64,000 nt of DNA from Cladopsammia gracilis (Eukaryota; Cnidaria; Anthozoa; Scleractinia; Dendrophylliidae), in assembly GCA_022457155.1 (NCBI GenBank), contig JAJGOT010000513.1, positions 489,001 through 553,000 on the forward strand. Direction: 5' to 3'. Numbering within the stretch: the first letter of the stretch is position 1; each line of letters begins with the position of its first letter. Below are positions 53,813 to 64,000 of this stretch, in pieces. The position numbers and the translations under genes are program-made. The notes under the pieces are model-generated. The model worked only from the letters and a program-made list of their open reading frames with translations, was not told where the DNA came from and made no database searches.

Positions 53813-54910
53813 AATGTATTTGACTCATACTACCTGGAATGGTAACAAAAGTCAATAAAGTTGCTTTTAGTAAAGTTTCACTCCAAATATTACAGCACGT
53901 TTGGGGGTATTTTTCTCAGTAAAAACTATAACGAGGAAAAACAGCGAAGAAAAAATATACAACTAGCTGTTTTTCCTCATGATAGTTTTTATTATAAGTA
54001 CTTAAAAACAGCAAGATTTGGTTTGTGCTCGTTTTAATATAAGTTTCAACGTCTATATTTTTCTAAACCTGTTTTAAACTAAACAACATTTAACGAGGTA
54101 TAATTAAAATTGACCGTGTTTTGTACCCAGTCCACAGTTCGTACTCGTCCGTCCGTAATCGAGCCCGCGGACATTTCTTGTAAAAAATGTATGCGTTGAC
54201 ACGCGTCAACAATACAATGCACGTTTTTCGAGTCCGTTTTGTGTTTTTGAGTTCACATGCAATGTTACTCCAATAAGCTCAGAATGTTTACTCCTCGTAA
54301 ATGTGGCGTTAAATTCGACCCTCCGACCCTTGTTGTCTACTATGAAGTCAGGCTTACAGGTACATGCAAGCTTATATTATCATTATTATGTGTAAAACAT
54401 TGACTTTTCATAGATGATAGATCTACAAAACACTAAGCTCATAAGCTTATTAAAACTCTATTGAATTTGCATCATGTTAAGTATCTATTTACCTTGGCTT
54501 TGAGTGAACTTTGAGCTAAATTGCAAAATTGCCCGGAACTGTAGCTGTACAGTGTAGCCACCGAATGATAGCTACGCTGCGAAAGCAACCACTGGGAAAG
54601 AGTGGTCTGCATGAAAAAAATTGAAATCTATGAAAACAATATTAAGCTTCTTAACTCAAAGACTGTGTCTCTGAAAAAAACTGTGTTACTTCTTGGATTG
54701 GCAGAAGGTTCTTTGTTTAGGATCTCAACATATGCTTAGGGTGGTAAACATCAAGCCATTGAGATCTGTTTGGCTAAACGGCTAAACAGCAGAAGAAAAA
54801 TTTCAAATGGCTGGCTGTAAATGGCTATTGAAAAATCTTGAGCGAACAATCAAAGACACAAAGGGATATAAAGTTCTGAATAAATTTGACCGAGAGCGGC
54901 AAAGGCGATC
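53813..54910. other. Intergenic, no gene seen
   Basis: A short hairpin AACTATAACGAGGAAAAACAG / CTGTTTTTCCTCATGATAG lies at about 53924-53990. Nothing else recognisable. Confidence 0.4.
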
Positions 54911-55579
54911 TTTAAGGACGTTCGCGCTAATTGTTTATGCACATCCTTACCGCGCACGCAATTCATGTCGCAACGCCATGCTACGTCATGCACGAGCGCG
55001 CGCGCAAGAGAAGAAATCTAAGCACATAAAGGGCTGTTAGCCATTGCGTTAACTTTGCTTAGATTTAACTCGCTTGGATGGTCGGTGACCCCAATTTTTT
55101 TTTCATAGATAATTTTCTTTGCCAATTCTCGACAGATTGTGAAAAAATGAACAAAAAATCAATGTAGGAAGTTTAAATTTTTTCCATTTTTCAACCCGCG
55201 CGCCATCGAATCCTGCCAACTTGCGGCTGTTAGAGTTTGCAAATGCTGTCGTTTAAATAAGATGAAATTTACTTCAAGGAACGTCACCAGTTGAGTCAAT
55301 TTGCTGAACAGACCTACTCGCATAAAATTTGGGGAAAAAAGTTGCATTTTAGCGATTAATTTGCAATATTTTTAGACTAACAGACATTGGGGTCACATCC
55401 CGTAAGGAAGACCAATTCTTCAAAATTAGGGTTGCCATTCAAATAGCTTATCTCAGAAACGAAGTCGGTGACCCCCTCATTTTTTTGCATTTCTGACATG
55501 AGTAACTCATAACCTAGCTGTAGCAAAAGTTTTATAAAAAAAATCAGTGTTAGAAGATTTTCGCGCGAACGTCCTTAAA
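54911..55579. mobile_element. MITE-like element with TTTAAGGACGTTCGCGC ends
   Basis: The 17-bp terminal inverted repeat is exact at both ends. The interior has GGTGACCCC motifs in two places. It has no coding capacity and is probably a dispersed coral element. Confidence 0.7.
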
Positions 55580-56629
55580 TGATAAGATGTCAATATCGGC
55601 AAGTTGTAATATGCCCACGAAAAAAATTATCTGAATTTTTAAAAAGACAAACGGTAATACAAAACAATAGCTAGTGTGCCAAACACCCAGATGAAAGCGG
55701 TCGAAAATAGGTTGAAGACCAGGAGTTTTCTGACAACAAGTGTGCAAAACCAAAATGATTTTTGGGTCACTGTTTGGGTCATTTACGCTCAGTTGCTGAC
55801 AGCAACAATTAAAATCAAAACCCATTTTTTCATTTCCATTTTATTTATTTTGCCATTAACCACATTCGGTCTTAAAATCAAAACTCTTCAAGTAAATTGC
55901 GTGCTTAATGTTTACATTTACCAAGCACTTTATTAAGGACGATGAAACCATCAGATTAATACAGTAACTGTTCGAGCACTGTATGTACTAACCGAAGCGT
56001 AACTCTGCGTTTTGCTAAAATTTGCATACGAAACAGTGTTGGTAACGTAACACACTATTTGATTGTCCGCTTCTAAGAATTGTTTCCTTTGTAGTTTTGC
56101 CGGACAAAATTAAGACAAAGCATTTCCAAACTCCCTGCTTTCATTTCCAATCGTTTCGGCAATAGAATGAGTACATACTCTGGAGGTGCTTCTCTTTTTG
56201 AATAGCGACTGAGATGTTTATATCCAAAAGGTTTGATATATGCAAATTGCGTGGTGAGCGAACGAAAACAAAAATAAATCAACTGTTAAGTCGCCAGCCA
56301 TCCCGATAGCCGTAAAAACGACTAGAAATGTTTTTAATCATTTGTCAACGGATAAGCGTTAGCAGCAGCCGTTTGAATGGCCGAAGATTTTTTTGCACGG
56401 CTAGTAGCAGCCGTTCAAACGGCTGAATAAATTTTTTGAACAGCTAATCACGAAATCACAGCTGTTCGAACGGCCTCCTGCAGCTGTGGACGGCTAATGA
56501 ACGGCAAGTGATCATGAATGGCTTGAACGTCTCGTACGGATAGCCATCAGTATCGTTTTGGCTTGAAAGGTCACAAATGTTGTGTGTAAACCAAGCATGA
56601 CACCGTTGTGAATTTGAAAAGGGTAAAAA
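55580..56629. other. Intergenic, no gene seen
   Basis: Four to five copies of CGTTTGAACGGC-type inverted motifs occur at about 56365-56500. No gene was found. Confidence 0.4.
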
Positions 56630-56735
56630 CAAAAGTCGGAAATTCCTGGGGGGGTGGGGGGTCGTCAAAGAACCCCCTGGAACGGAAATTCCAGTAGGGT
56701 GGGGGGGGGTCTAAACTGAAAGACCATCCGTGGGG

Positions 56736-56765
<30 letters not shown>
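56630..56765 (+). repeat. GGAATTTCC/ATATTTTCTGGAA repeat, copy 1
   Basis: G-rich blocks separate GGAAATTCC motifs, ending in GTATGGATATTTTCTGGAA. Related copies are at 59932-60090 (inverted) and 60863-60976. Confidence 0.7.
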
Positions 56766-56766
<1 letters not shown>

Positions 56767-56992
56767 AACAATTCAATTTTACAAGTTATACATCTTATTT
56801 ATAAATGGCAGCCGATTTATTATTTTATTATATTTGTGTTTATTAGCTTCACTGGCCTATTTTTGGAGTAGAAATTATTTTGAATTTTGCACGCTAACAA
56901 GGCCAGTGAGGCTGACAAAAGAATGAATAATTGACCACCATTTATGAATAAGGTGTACTGTGTTGTATGTAGCACTGAATAGATGTGGTGTT

Positions 56993-57078
56993 GAATTCCC
57001 ACATGGACTCAGTGACCCCCTTCATATACATTAGGACTAGCGTATATGAAGGGGGTCACTGAGTCTGTGTGGGAATTC
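56993..57078. repeat. Palindrome
   Basis: GAATTCCCACATGGACTCAG is mirrored by CTGAGTCTGTGTGGGAATTC; the inner arms share GTGACCCCCTTCATATA. Confidence 0.9.
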
Positions 57079-59861
57079 GTTTCCCAAATAGATGCCTTCA
57101 TGTTATTGAGTGCATCATGGGTAATCAGTGCAATAATGTTATTTGAAATACACAAAAATTACAGGACATGCACGGGAAAAATACTTTTGGAAAGGAAAGA
57201 CAAACAAATGACTTTCTGATGCTTATTTGAACTGATATGTCTGATAATAATGTTAGGTTTTGAATAAAGAAATGTCACAAAATAGACATTCAAGTGTAGG
57301 CTTTTCAGCTTCTAATTTCCAAACAAACCTTTAAATTTTCCACCATGTTGCCCAGTTACTCTGCCTTGATACTCTGAATGCTTCTCTTTTGATGATGTAC
57401 AAGTTCACAATAGTTATTTTCAAACTGTGTTGGGACAACTTACCAACACAGACATTTAAGTTTTTCCGCAATAGTGTGTGGACATAAAACAATATTGATT
57501 CAGGTGTGGTGCTTTTCAAAATCAATTACTATCATAACACAGACTCAGTGGATGGGGATAAACAGATAAAAATTATTTATTTGAAGAGAGAAGCAAACTG
57601 AACATGAGTGAGGTGGGTGGGTTGCTCTCGCTTACACAAAGAATGTCACAGGAATGAATTAATCTCTACAAACAGACACCTAAAGACTCTTTTAATAAAT
57701 ATCCAAATGCATCACATTCCGCTATCGATGTCAATTGTATTCTCTTGAATTGCAAGAGAATTCAAAAGTATATGTTTGACGTCATTAGCGGAAAATGATG
57801 CATCGTGGTATTTATTAAAAGTGTCTAAAAGGGACTTAACGAGAAAATAAACAAGTAATTAAACCTTCTAATATCTGCAGTGAAACACTCAATATTATTG
57901 CATCACCTTTGTTATTGCCTCTGAAGTTTACATAGTTTTGTAACCAGCCAACTAAATAACCACATAAAACATTTTGTCTCCAGGGAAACTTCATAAAAGG
58001 TCAATGCCAATAAGAATGTTGAGGAAAGATTCAAGGTAAATACAACTGTAGGCAATAATTTGCTAAAAGAGGTTACATGTAAACTGTGGTTGCTGCATTA
58101 GTGAGGGAGTGAAACACTTAAGTTTGGTATCAACTGAGTTGATAAATTATATATTTCTTCTGATGAAGAACTAGTGGTTGAAACATGAGCTTTTCAATCC
58201 TATTATGGTGGCCAGTTGATAATTAATTGTAATGAAATACTAATTGGTCAGACCTTTATTGAACCTAATCCTTCCTCATCACTCCAGGGTAGAATTGTAC
58301 ATTATAACTCTATCCTGAAAGGAACTCCAGGCAGTGTAATAATATTAATATGCATTTTGTATAGCAACTAAGAGTACAGGTTGTATTGCCACTCTCCCTC
58401 CCACTCCACAGATTGCTGATACTCCTGGGTTCAAACCATTTACAATTTATTTTTGCAGTGTATCAGATGCAGTTGATGAGTTAAAGAATAGCTCTCGACA
58501 TGGAAAATACTTGGAAAATATTTCCTACTCACAGGTGCCTCCATCATTTTGCTTCACCCATTAAGCCCTGATATTAATAGATTAACTAATAGCGGAGCTC
58601 TCGCCGGGCCGAAGGCCCGGCTGCGCAGCTCCATACTCATAGAACCAGAGAACCATAGAACCATAGAACCCATGGCCGTCATTTTTCATGGTCATGGCTA
58701 GCGGAATGTTTCGCGGGCGCGTTGTGTGTCCGCCGCTGTCGTCCGCCGCCGTCGCTTAGGGCTATTAACTCGCGGGCGCGTAGACCGTCGCAAAACATGC
58801 GCGTATGACGCCACACCGGGATCTTTGCAATTTTCACGTCACCTGGGAAAACACTGCTGTGTTTTAGCGGAGAAAACCGTTTAAATTAAAGTCGTTATTC
58901 TCCTGAATTTTTTCGCGGTTTGCTACTCAAGACAGGGATACTAATTATGGGATACTCAGAAGCCGCTATAGTGGAAATAGAAGAGCTTTCAGAGATAAAA
59001 TCTTGCTTCGAGGATGGGAGCAATGCGGGAAGATGTTTGTCACTTCGGGTTTCAGAACTGAAGAAGCGGAGATTTAAACAATTTCCAAGCAGTGGATGGA
59101 CTTAAAGGTAAAACAAAATACATTTTTCGATGGGAATTTATGTTGATATCAATCTGTGATTGACTTTTTTGTGTTCTCGCTAGTTTTCGGGAGAATTGAT
59201 TATAACACTCGCTCAATTAAATTCAGTTGTTTTGATTTCTTTCACCGGAGACATCTCGGCCTCTTAATGGTTCGCGTTTTGCTTTTAAACACAAACTTAT
59301 GGAGATTTGAATTAATTTTTTCGAAAGAAGATTGTGTTGTCCATTTTTATGTGTTTGTTCATTCATTACATAGGTTGAAAAGCGATTTTATGTAAACAAA
59401 ACAAAACAAGACTTGGATACTTCACACGCGTGGTCTTATGCAAATATGTTTGTGTATTTTTTGCAATTCTGATTTCCAAATCAGTTTCTCGGACAATTTT
59501 TATAAGCAGCAGGTGTATTTTATTTGGAAATTAGTAGTACTAATTATTCTAGACGGAGAAAAAGTTGTTTTTGTGAACTTTTGTACGGTCTAAATGTACT
59601 GTGCAAACGGTCGCGTAAGTCTGTTTTTGAGAATTTCTAAAATTAAAAGATAGGCCCGGTCGTCAATTTTATTCTTGTGCTTCCGACCTTTCACCTCAGT
59701 TAAGTTTATCATCGGCTTTCTGTTCAAAGAGCGACGCTGTTAGGCTCAGGCTATCTATATATATTATCAATTATAATCAATTACCGGTAACATTGATTTT
59801 CATTGATTACTGGTTTTATTGATTAATTACACAGGGATCTTGATCAGTCTTCTATTCAGCT
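57079..59861. other. Gene-free stretch with hairpins
   Basis: A palindromic MITE lies at about 57680-57832 and a GC-rich GCCGGGCCGAAGGCCCGGC hairpin at about 58600. An AGAACCATAGAACC short repeat follows near 58640-58670. A 61-codon frame at 58920-59105 has no recognisable motif. Confidence 0.4.
57680..57832. repeat. Palindromic MITE-like element
   Basis: The arms share AGACTCTTTTAATAAATA / TATTTATTAAAAGTGTCT outside and GATGCATCA-type and GCTA/TAGC blocks inside. Confidence 0.7.
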
Positions 59862-60090
59862 GTTATTTGGATTGTAACACAACACTTCTCCCCATTTGGA
59901 TTGTCACACAACACTTCTCCCCATTGTGTAGTTCCAGAAAATATCCAGACCCCTACCACGGAGGGAATTTCAAACAGGACCCCCCACCCCTTCGGATTTT
60001 CCATTTTCACAAGGAAGCGTTGACTCCCCCACCCCTCTGGAATTTCTGCAGAAATATCGCCCACCCCCCATACCCTCTGGAAAGTTTTTT
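59862..60090 (-). repeat. 29-bp minisatellite remnant plus repeat copy 2
   Basis: Two to three units of the ATTTGGATTGTCACACAA minisatellite precede an inverted copy of the TTCCAGAAAATATCC element. Confidence 0.75.
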
Positions 60091-60862
60091 TCTTCCTTTA
60101 GAAGGGTTCAAGAGTTGAACAAACACTAAACCAAAGGCCGCGTGTCAATACGCATTCATTAATTTTGTTAATTTATTTTATAAATGATCCTAAAGCCGCG
60201 TTAAATGAACGCCATAAATTAACTTTAAAAAAAAAACATCAACTCAATTTCTTCATACAAGATCCTGTCTAAAACTTACACACTGTTGCTAGCACTCGAA
60301 GGAGGTTCGCATTTTAAGCTCTCGATCGATTTACTGAAAAAAATGTTCTGACGAAACTGACCCGAAACATGAACACTGACCCGAAACATGAACACTGACC
60401 CGAAACATGAACACGATCGTCAGCAAACTGCAATACTACGATCAGTTTGAAAAAAGGGAGAAATGAACGAGTAGCTAGTTTTCTGTTGTTACCTGGCCAT
60501 ATTTCAGCCTCCTGTAAAAAAAAGCCAAGTGATTTGTCACTTTGTTTATCGACAACGCACTCGAGTTTCTTGTATCGATCGTGAACGTTCGCGGTAGCTG
60601 GTTACCAGTGCACCGCGGACAACTATTTTGAGACTGGTAACGAGTAATGGCGCTTCACAAAGAGTATTCGTCTTTGCGTTGCTTGTTTGCGTCCCAAGAA
60701 CTTTAAAGAAAGAAAAAAACATTTCTTAACTGCAGCACGGTTAGAAAAAACGCAGGTTGTCCGATTTAAGCTTCAGAATGGCCCGCAAAAATTGGTAAGT
60801 GACACTTAGGAGTCAATACGAATTCACGAAAAATCAATCGTTTTCCTGACCATTCGGACGTG
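60091..60862. other. Intergenic, no gene seen
   Basis: Three exact 19-bp tandem units (TGACCCGAAACATGAACAC) lie at 60358-60414. Nothing else was recognised. Confidence 0.5.
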
Positions 60863-60976
60863 AATTTGGCCTCCAAACCCCCCCTCCTCTTCGGAATTTC
60901 CTGGGCCATTGACCCCCCTACCCCTCCGGAATTTCCAATTCCCTCCGTGGTGGGGGTATGGATATTTTCTGGAATC
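60863..60976 (+). repeat. GGAATTTCC/ATATTTTCTGGAA repeat, copy 3
   Basis: It has the same motif order as copy 1 and directly abuts the minisatellite. Confidence 0.7.
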
Positions 60977-60980
60977 ACAC

Positions 60981-61200
60981 ATTTGGATTGTCACACAATG
61001 CTTCTCCCCATTTGGATTGTCACACAATGCTTCTCCCCATTTGGATTGTCACACAACACTTCTCCCCATTTGGATTGTCACACAACACTTCTCCCCATTT
61101 GGATTGTCACACAACACTTCTCCCCATTTGGATTGTCACACAACACTTCTCCCCATTTGGAATGTCACACAATGCTTCTCCCCATTTGGATTGTTGCATG
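60981..61200 (+). repeat. 29-bp minisatellite, eight units
   Basis: Units start at 60981, 61010, 61039, 61068, 61097, 61126, 61155 and 61184. Each begins ATTTGGATTG (one ATTTGGAATG) and ends CTTCTCCCC. Because 29 is not a multiple of 3, each frame cycles through the same unit and stays open. Confidence 0.95.
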
Positions 61201-61591
61201 ACGACCCAAATAGTGGCTGCATAAAACACTAACCTAATGGTGGAATACTGTTTTTTAGCTGAATTAATTGTAAGTGAAGCCAATATTTAAAATTGTTTTT
61301 CTGGAAACTCAAAACTCAAAACAACAATGAGGATCAAGGATCAAGTGTCGAGTCGAGACTGTCAACCTTTATTTGACCGGTACTGTGGCATCTCATTTTT
61401 TTTACCAAAATGTTTGCCTTGACAAATCTGGATATCAATGTTATAATTTATTCCTTCACACATATTATTTTTAAGGTGATCAATTTGTAATATATTTTTA
61501 GCAATTTTGAGATGAGGATTTTTTTTGTCATTTTGAACTTGCTAAATTATATTACAAGTTGCTGGTTTGAAACTGTTGAGTCCTTCACCAG

Positions 61592-61824
61592 AAAATTCTG
61601 AAGATGATTGTTTAAATCACTGTATGTATGTCTGTATGGGGTATTGTAAGTTCTCTGTGAGGGGGTCTGGTTGAAAGTCGTCTATTTAGAGAAGCTTCTA
61701 ATAATCTAAAGCTTCGCTAAATGGGTGAGTTTTAACCAGACCCTTAACCTCACAGAGAACTTGCAATGACCCATACAAACAATACATAAATGTACAGTGA
61801 TTTAAACAAACATCTTCAGAATTT
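61592..61824. mobile_element. 233-bp palindromic MITE
   Basis: The arms run from AAATTCTGAAGATG through TTTAAATCACTGTA and GTTCTCTGTGAGG to a central AAGCTTCTAATAATC loop and back. Confidence 0.85.
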
Positions 61825-61899
61825 ATTGGTTAAGTACTATCAGTAATTTTTTTTTTGAGTGCTTGTAAAATTATATTCTTTACCAGTTGGCATTATTAT

Positions 61900-62525
61900 T
61901 AACCCGTGAATATGCACAAGCGTAATGAATGGGTTATCGGTAATGGTAATAATAATTATAATTTAATATAATAATAATTCATTCGCTCGCTCGTTCCATC
62001 ATTCAACTGTAAACTTAGTGATGTAATGCTTTATTACAAATGTGTTGCGTAACAAGAACAACGCAAATCCAGTAAACAAACAATAACAATAACTAATTTG
62101 TTGTAAACAAATATAAACAACAATAAGCTTAAAGATGTTTGCATTTGGAGTCTTAAATGCAACATTAAAATCAATCTAAAAGTATTTTTCAACCGAGACA
62201 TGTGTTTTGATGCATATCTACCTTAAAATAATAAAGTTTAGTCTTAATTGAGTATGTGTTCCATGATGATCGAGTGGTTTGACATTGTGGATTAGTGCCA
62301 GGAATGTCAGTTCAAGTCATGTTCAGTTCACTTTTTTTCTTCAGACTGGACATTATGAAAGTGATGTACTGTTTTTTTATTGCATTCGTCAAAAATCCTT
62401 ACATTTAATTTTGAGAAGAATATCAAACCATGTCAGTGTGAAAACATAAGCTTACCACAATAATGCGTTACATTTAAGCATTTCTTATTCATGGGTTGGC
62501 TCTTAAGAGCCTTTGATTATCAGGT
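61900..62525 (-). mobile_element. Second, inverted copy of the 52.4-53.2 kb element interior
   Basis: In reverse complement it follows 52460-52945 block by block (AGCCAACCC, GGTAAGCTTATGTTTTCACA, AAGCTTATTGTTGTTTATAT). It also matches 53190-53230 (CGATAACCCATTCATTACGC). The tRNA-like part is heavily degraded. Confidence 0.75.
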
Positions 62526-62730
62526 ACGTTTGTAAGTTTTATTCATTTAAGCATTTTTTAATCACTAATTTTTATTTGATGTAAGTTTTTAAGGTAACTT
62601 TATTGTTCTCCACGTTTGATCTTATTGAGATGTTAATTTTGAAATTAGTGTTATTATCACACTGTGAGTTGTTGCTCATTTCACTCAGGGATAGCTGAGC
62701 AGGCAATTGTGCAAGTGCACATGAACATAA

Positions 62731-62928
62731 TAGGCCTCTTTAGCTTGTATGTTTCGTTTTCCCATGTAGTGAACATGTGATGTTACCCTAGAGAACTGTT
62801 TCTTTTAAGTTTTGTTTCCTTCGCATGCATATGAATGCATAATTTATGAAAGGACAAAGGACAAATTCCCTTGAGAACATCACATGACTTACATTGGGAA
62901 AACAAAACATACAAGCTAAAGAGGTCTA
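62731..62928. mobile_element. Hairpin MITE, copy 2
   Basis: This is the same family as 3843-4043: TAGGCCTCTTTAGCTTGTA at the left end and its complement at the right, ending GAGGTCTA. Confidence 0.75.
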
Positions 62929-62980
62929 TTATTCTCTCCAGAGAGGAGGCACGATGCAAATTATGGGATGGAAAGAACAG

Positions 62981-63516
62981 GCTATTGTCAAGCAACAGGA
63001 GGTATGCTATTGTCATGTCACAGGAGGTGTGCTATTGTCATGCCACAGGAGGCGTGCTATTGCCATGTCACAGGAGGTGTGCTATTGTCATGTCACAGGA
63101 GGCGTGCTATGTCATGTCACAGGAGGCGTGCTATTGTCATGTCACAGGAGGCGTGCTATTGTCATGTCACAGGAGGTGTGCTATTGTCATGTCACAGGAG
63201 GTGTGCTATTGTCATGTCACAGGAGGTGTGCTATTGTCATGTCACAGGAGGTGTGCTATTGTCATGCCACAGGAGGTGTGCTATTGTCATGCCAGAGGAG
63301 GTGTGCTATTGTCATGCCACAGGAGGTGTGCTATTGTCATGTCACAGGAGGTGTGCTATTGTCATGTCACAGGAGGTGTGCTATTGTCATGCCACAGGAG
63401 GCGTGCTATTGTCATGTCACAGGAGGCGTGCTATTATCATGTCACAGGAGGTGTGCTATTGTCATGTCACAGGAGGTGTGCTATTGTCATGTCACAGGAG
63501 GTATGCTATTGTCATT
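62981..63516 (+). repeat. 25-bp minisatellite, about 21 units
   Basis: Units read AGGAGGTGTGCTATTGTCAT plus GTCAC or GCCAC, with GGTGTG/GGCGTG variants. One unit near 63105 lacks two bases. All three forward frames stay open, producing spurious ORFs of about 200 codons. Confidence 0.95.
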
Positions 63517-63755
63517 GCCCATTTAACTGTCCCCGAGGGAAATGAGTGGCTGCGCATAGTCTGAAGCTACTGATGAGGATGTTGATAACTCTATTTAAAC
63601 TCGAGTTGTTGGGGCTGATTAAATCCCTAGCAATAGTATGCTAATAGGCCAAGTGAGAAAAGTGTTACATATAAAGACAACTTATAAATAAATAATTGAT
63701 TACTTATAATTATAATAACAGTACACTGCATGCTGCAAAACACTGAGTCATATTA
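63517..63755. other. Intergenic, no gene seen
   Basis: AT-rich linker between the minisatellite and the satellite. Confidence 0.5.
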
Positions 63756-64000
63756 TAGTCATGATAACTCATTCAAATGAAAGCTACCAAGCAGTAGTTG
63801 TGCTGTACAAGGTGATCTTGCTTTAAGTCTGTGGATAAAATCCTACACTGTGATCATTCAAATGAAAGCTACCAAGCAGTAGTTGTGCTGTACAAGGTGA
63901 TCTTGCTTTAAGTCTGTGGATAAAATCCTACACTGTGATCATTCAAATGAAAGCTACCAAGCAGTAGTTTTGCTGTACAAGGTGATCTTGCTTTAAGTCT
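63756..64000 (+). repeat. 85-bp satellite, continues beyond window
   Basis: CATTCAAATGAAAGCTACCA recurs at 63770, 63855 and 63940, with nearly identical units. It is related in inverted orientation to the repeat in the CALHM intron at 18030-18470. Confidence 0.9.

Noticed and set aside
60860..61232. Three overlapping ORFs of about 90-110 codons
   Set aside because: They are produced by the 29-bp minisatellite, which lacks stops in all frames; the peptides are cyclic repeats.
62981..63516. CRISPR-like array
   Set aside because: Units are contiguous 25-bp tandem repeats without unique spacers, in a eukaryotic context with no cas genes.

Overview
The window looks like nuclear DNA of a cnidarian, most likely an anthozoan such as a stony coral. 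It is AT-rich, intron-bearing and crowded with hairpin MITEs, LINE fragments, minisatellites and a tRNA-headed SINE. The host genes are of kinds common in corals and anemones: a membrane-anchored short-chain collagen (C4/spongin-type), a CALHM-like channel, and NHL-like propeller proteins. The species cannot be named from the sequence alone.

Left flank (1-31138): a LINE 3' end (1-534); a hairpin MITE (3843-4043); a 5'-truncated LINE with poly(A) and a ~65-bp target-site duplication (4450-5952); a six-exon collagen gene on the minus strand (6361-9938); a decayed piggyBac transposase (11395-12960); a three-exon CALHM-like gene on the plus strand (16714-18805); a broken NHL-like paralog (21695-23316); a duplicated repeat-rich stretch with a CR1/Rex-like LINE tail (23.6-27.7 kb); and an intact 548-aa NHL-like gene (28478-30124).

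Core (31139-50202): a 19,064-bp Polinton/Maverick element of the adintovirus type. Its terminal inverted repeats begin AGTAGTC, and it is flanked by a perfect 6-bp duplication (AGCGCG at 31133-31138 and 50203-50208). The hallmark genes are all open: protein-primed DNA polymerase B, chromodomain integrase, two paralogous penton-like minor capsid proteins, a pX-like core protein, double-jelly-roll major capsid protein, adenain-like protease, FtsK/HerA-type packaging ATPase, a GG-hydrophobic-tail virion-like protein and a conserved Pro-rich protein. Accessory genes are a spliced RING-finger gene (minus strand), an acidic 307-aa protein, a 100-aa protein with a BH1-like motif, an N-myristoylation-type ORF overprinted on the integrase N terminus, and a GRF-type zinc-finger protein.

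How the element is organised: RING gene and acidic gene diverge from a shared promoter region, and PolB lies downstream of a strong 3' splice site. Accessory genes and the ATPase have TATA boxes about 31-34 nt before initiator-like sites. Integrase to protease forms a head-to-tail chain with ATGA overlaps or gaps of a few nt, ending in AATAAA at 47237. ATPase and two virion-like genes form a second chain ending in AATAAA at 48992. The intact frames, exact TSD and identical outer 175 bp of the terminal repeats suggest a fairly recent insertion or a well-preserved endogenous virus.

Right flank (50209-64000): an old repeat that the Polinton entered; a tRNA-headed SINE (50756-51080); a 1.4-kb inverted-repeat element holding a tRNA-like segment, with an inverted second copy near 61.9-62.5 kb; several hairpin MITEs; a 29-bp and a 25-bp minisatellite; and an 85-bp satellite running off the window end. 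No convincing host gene was seen here.
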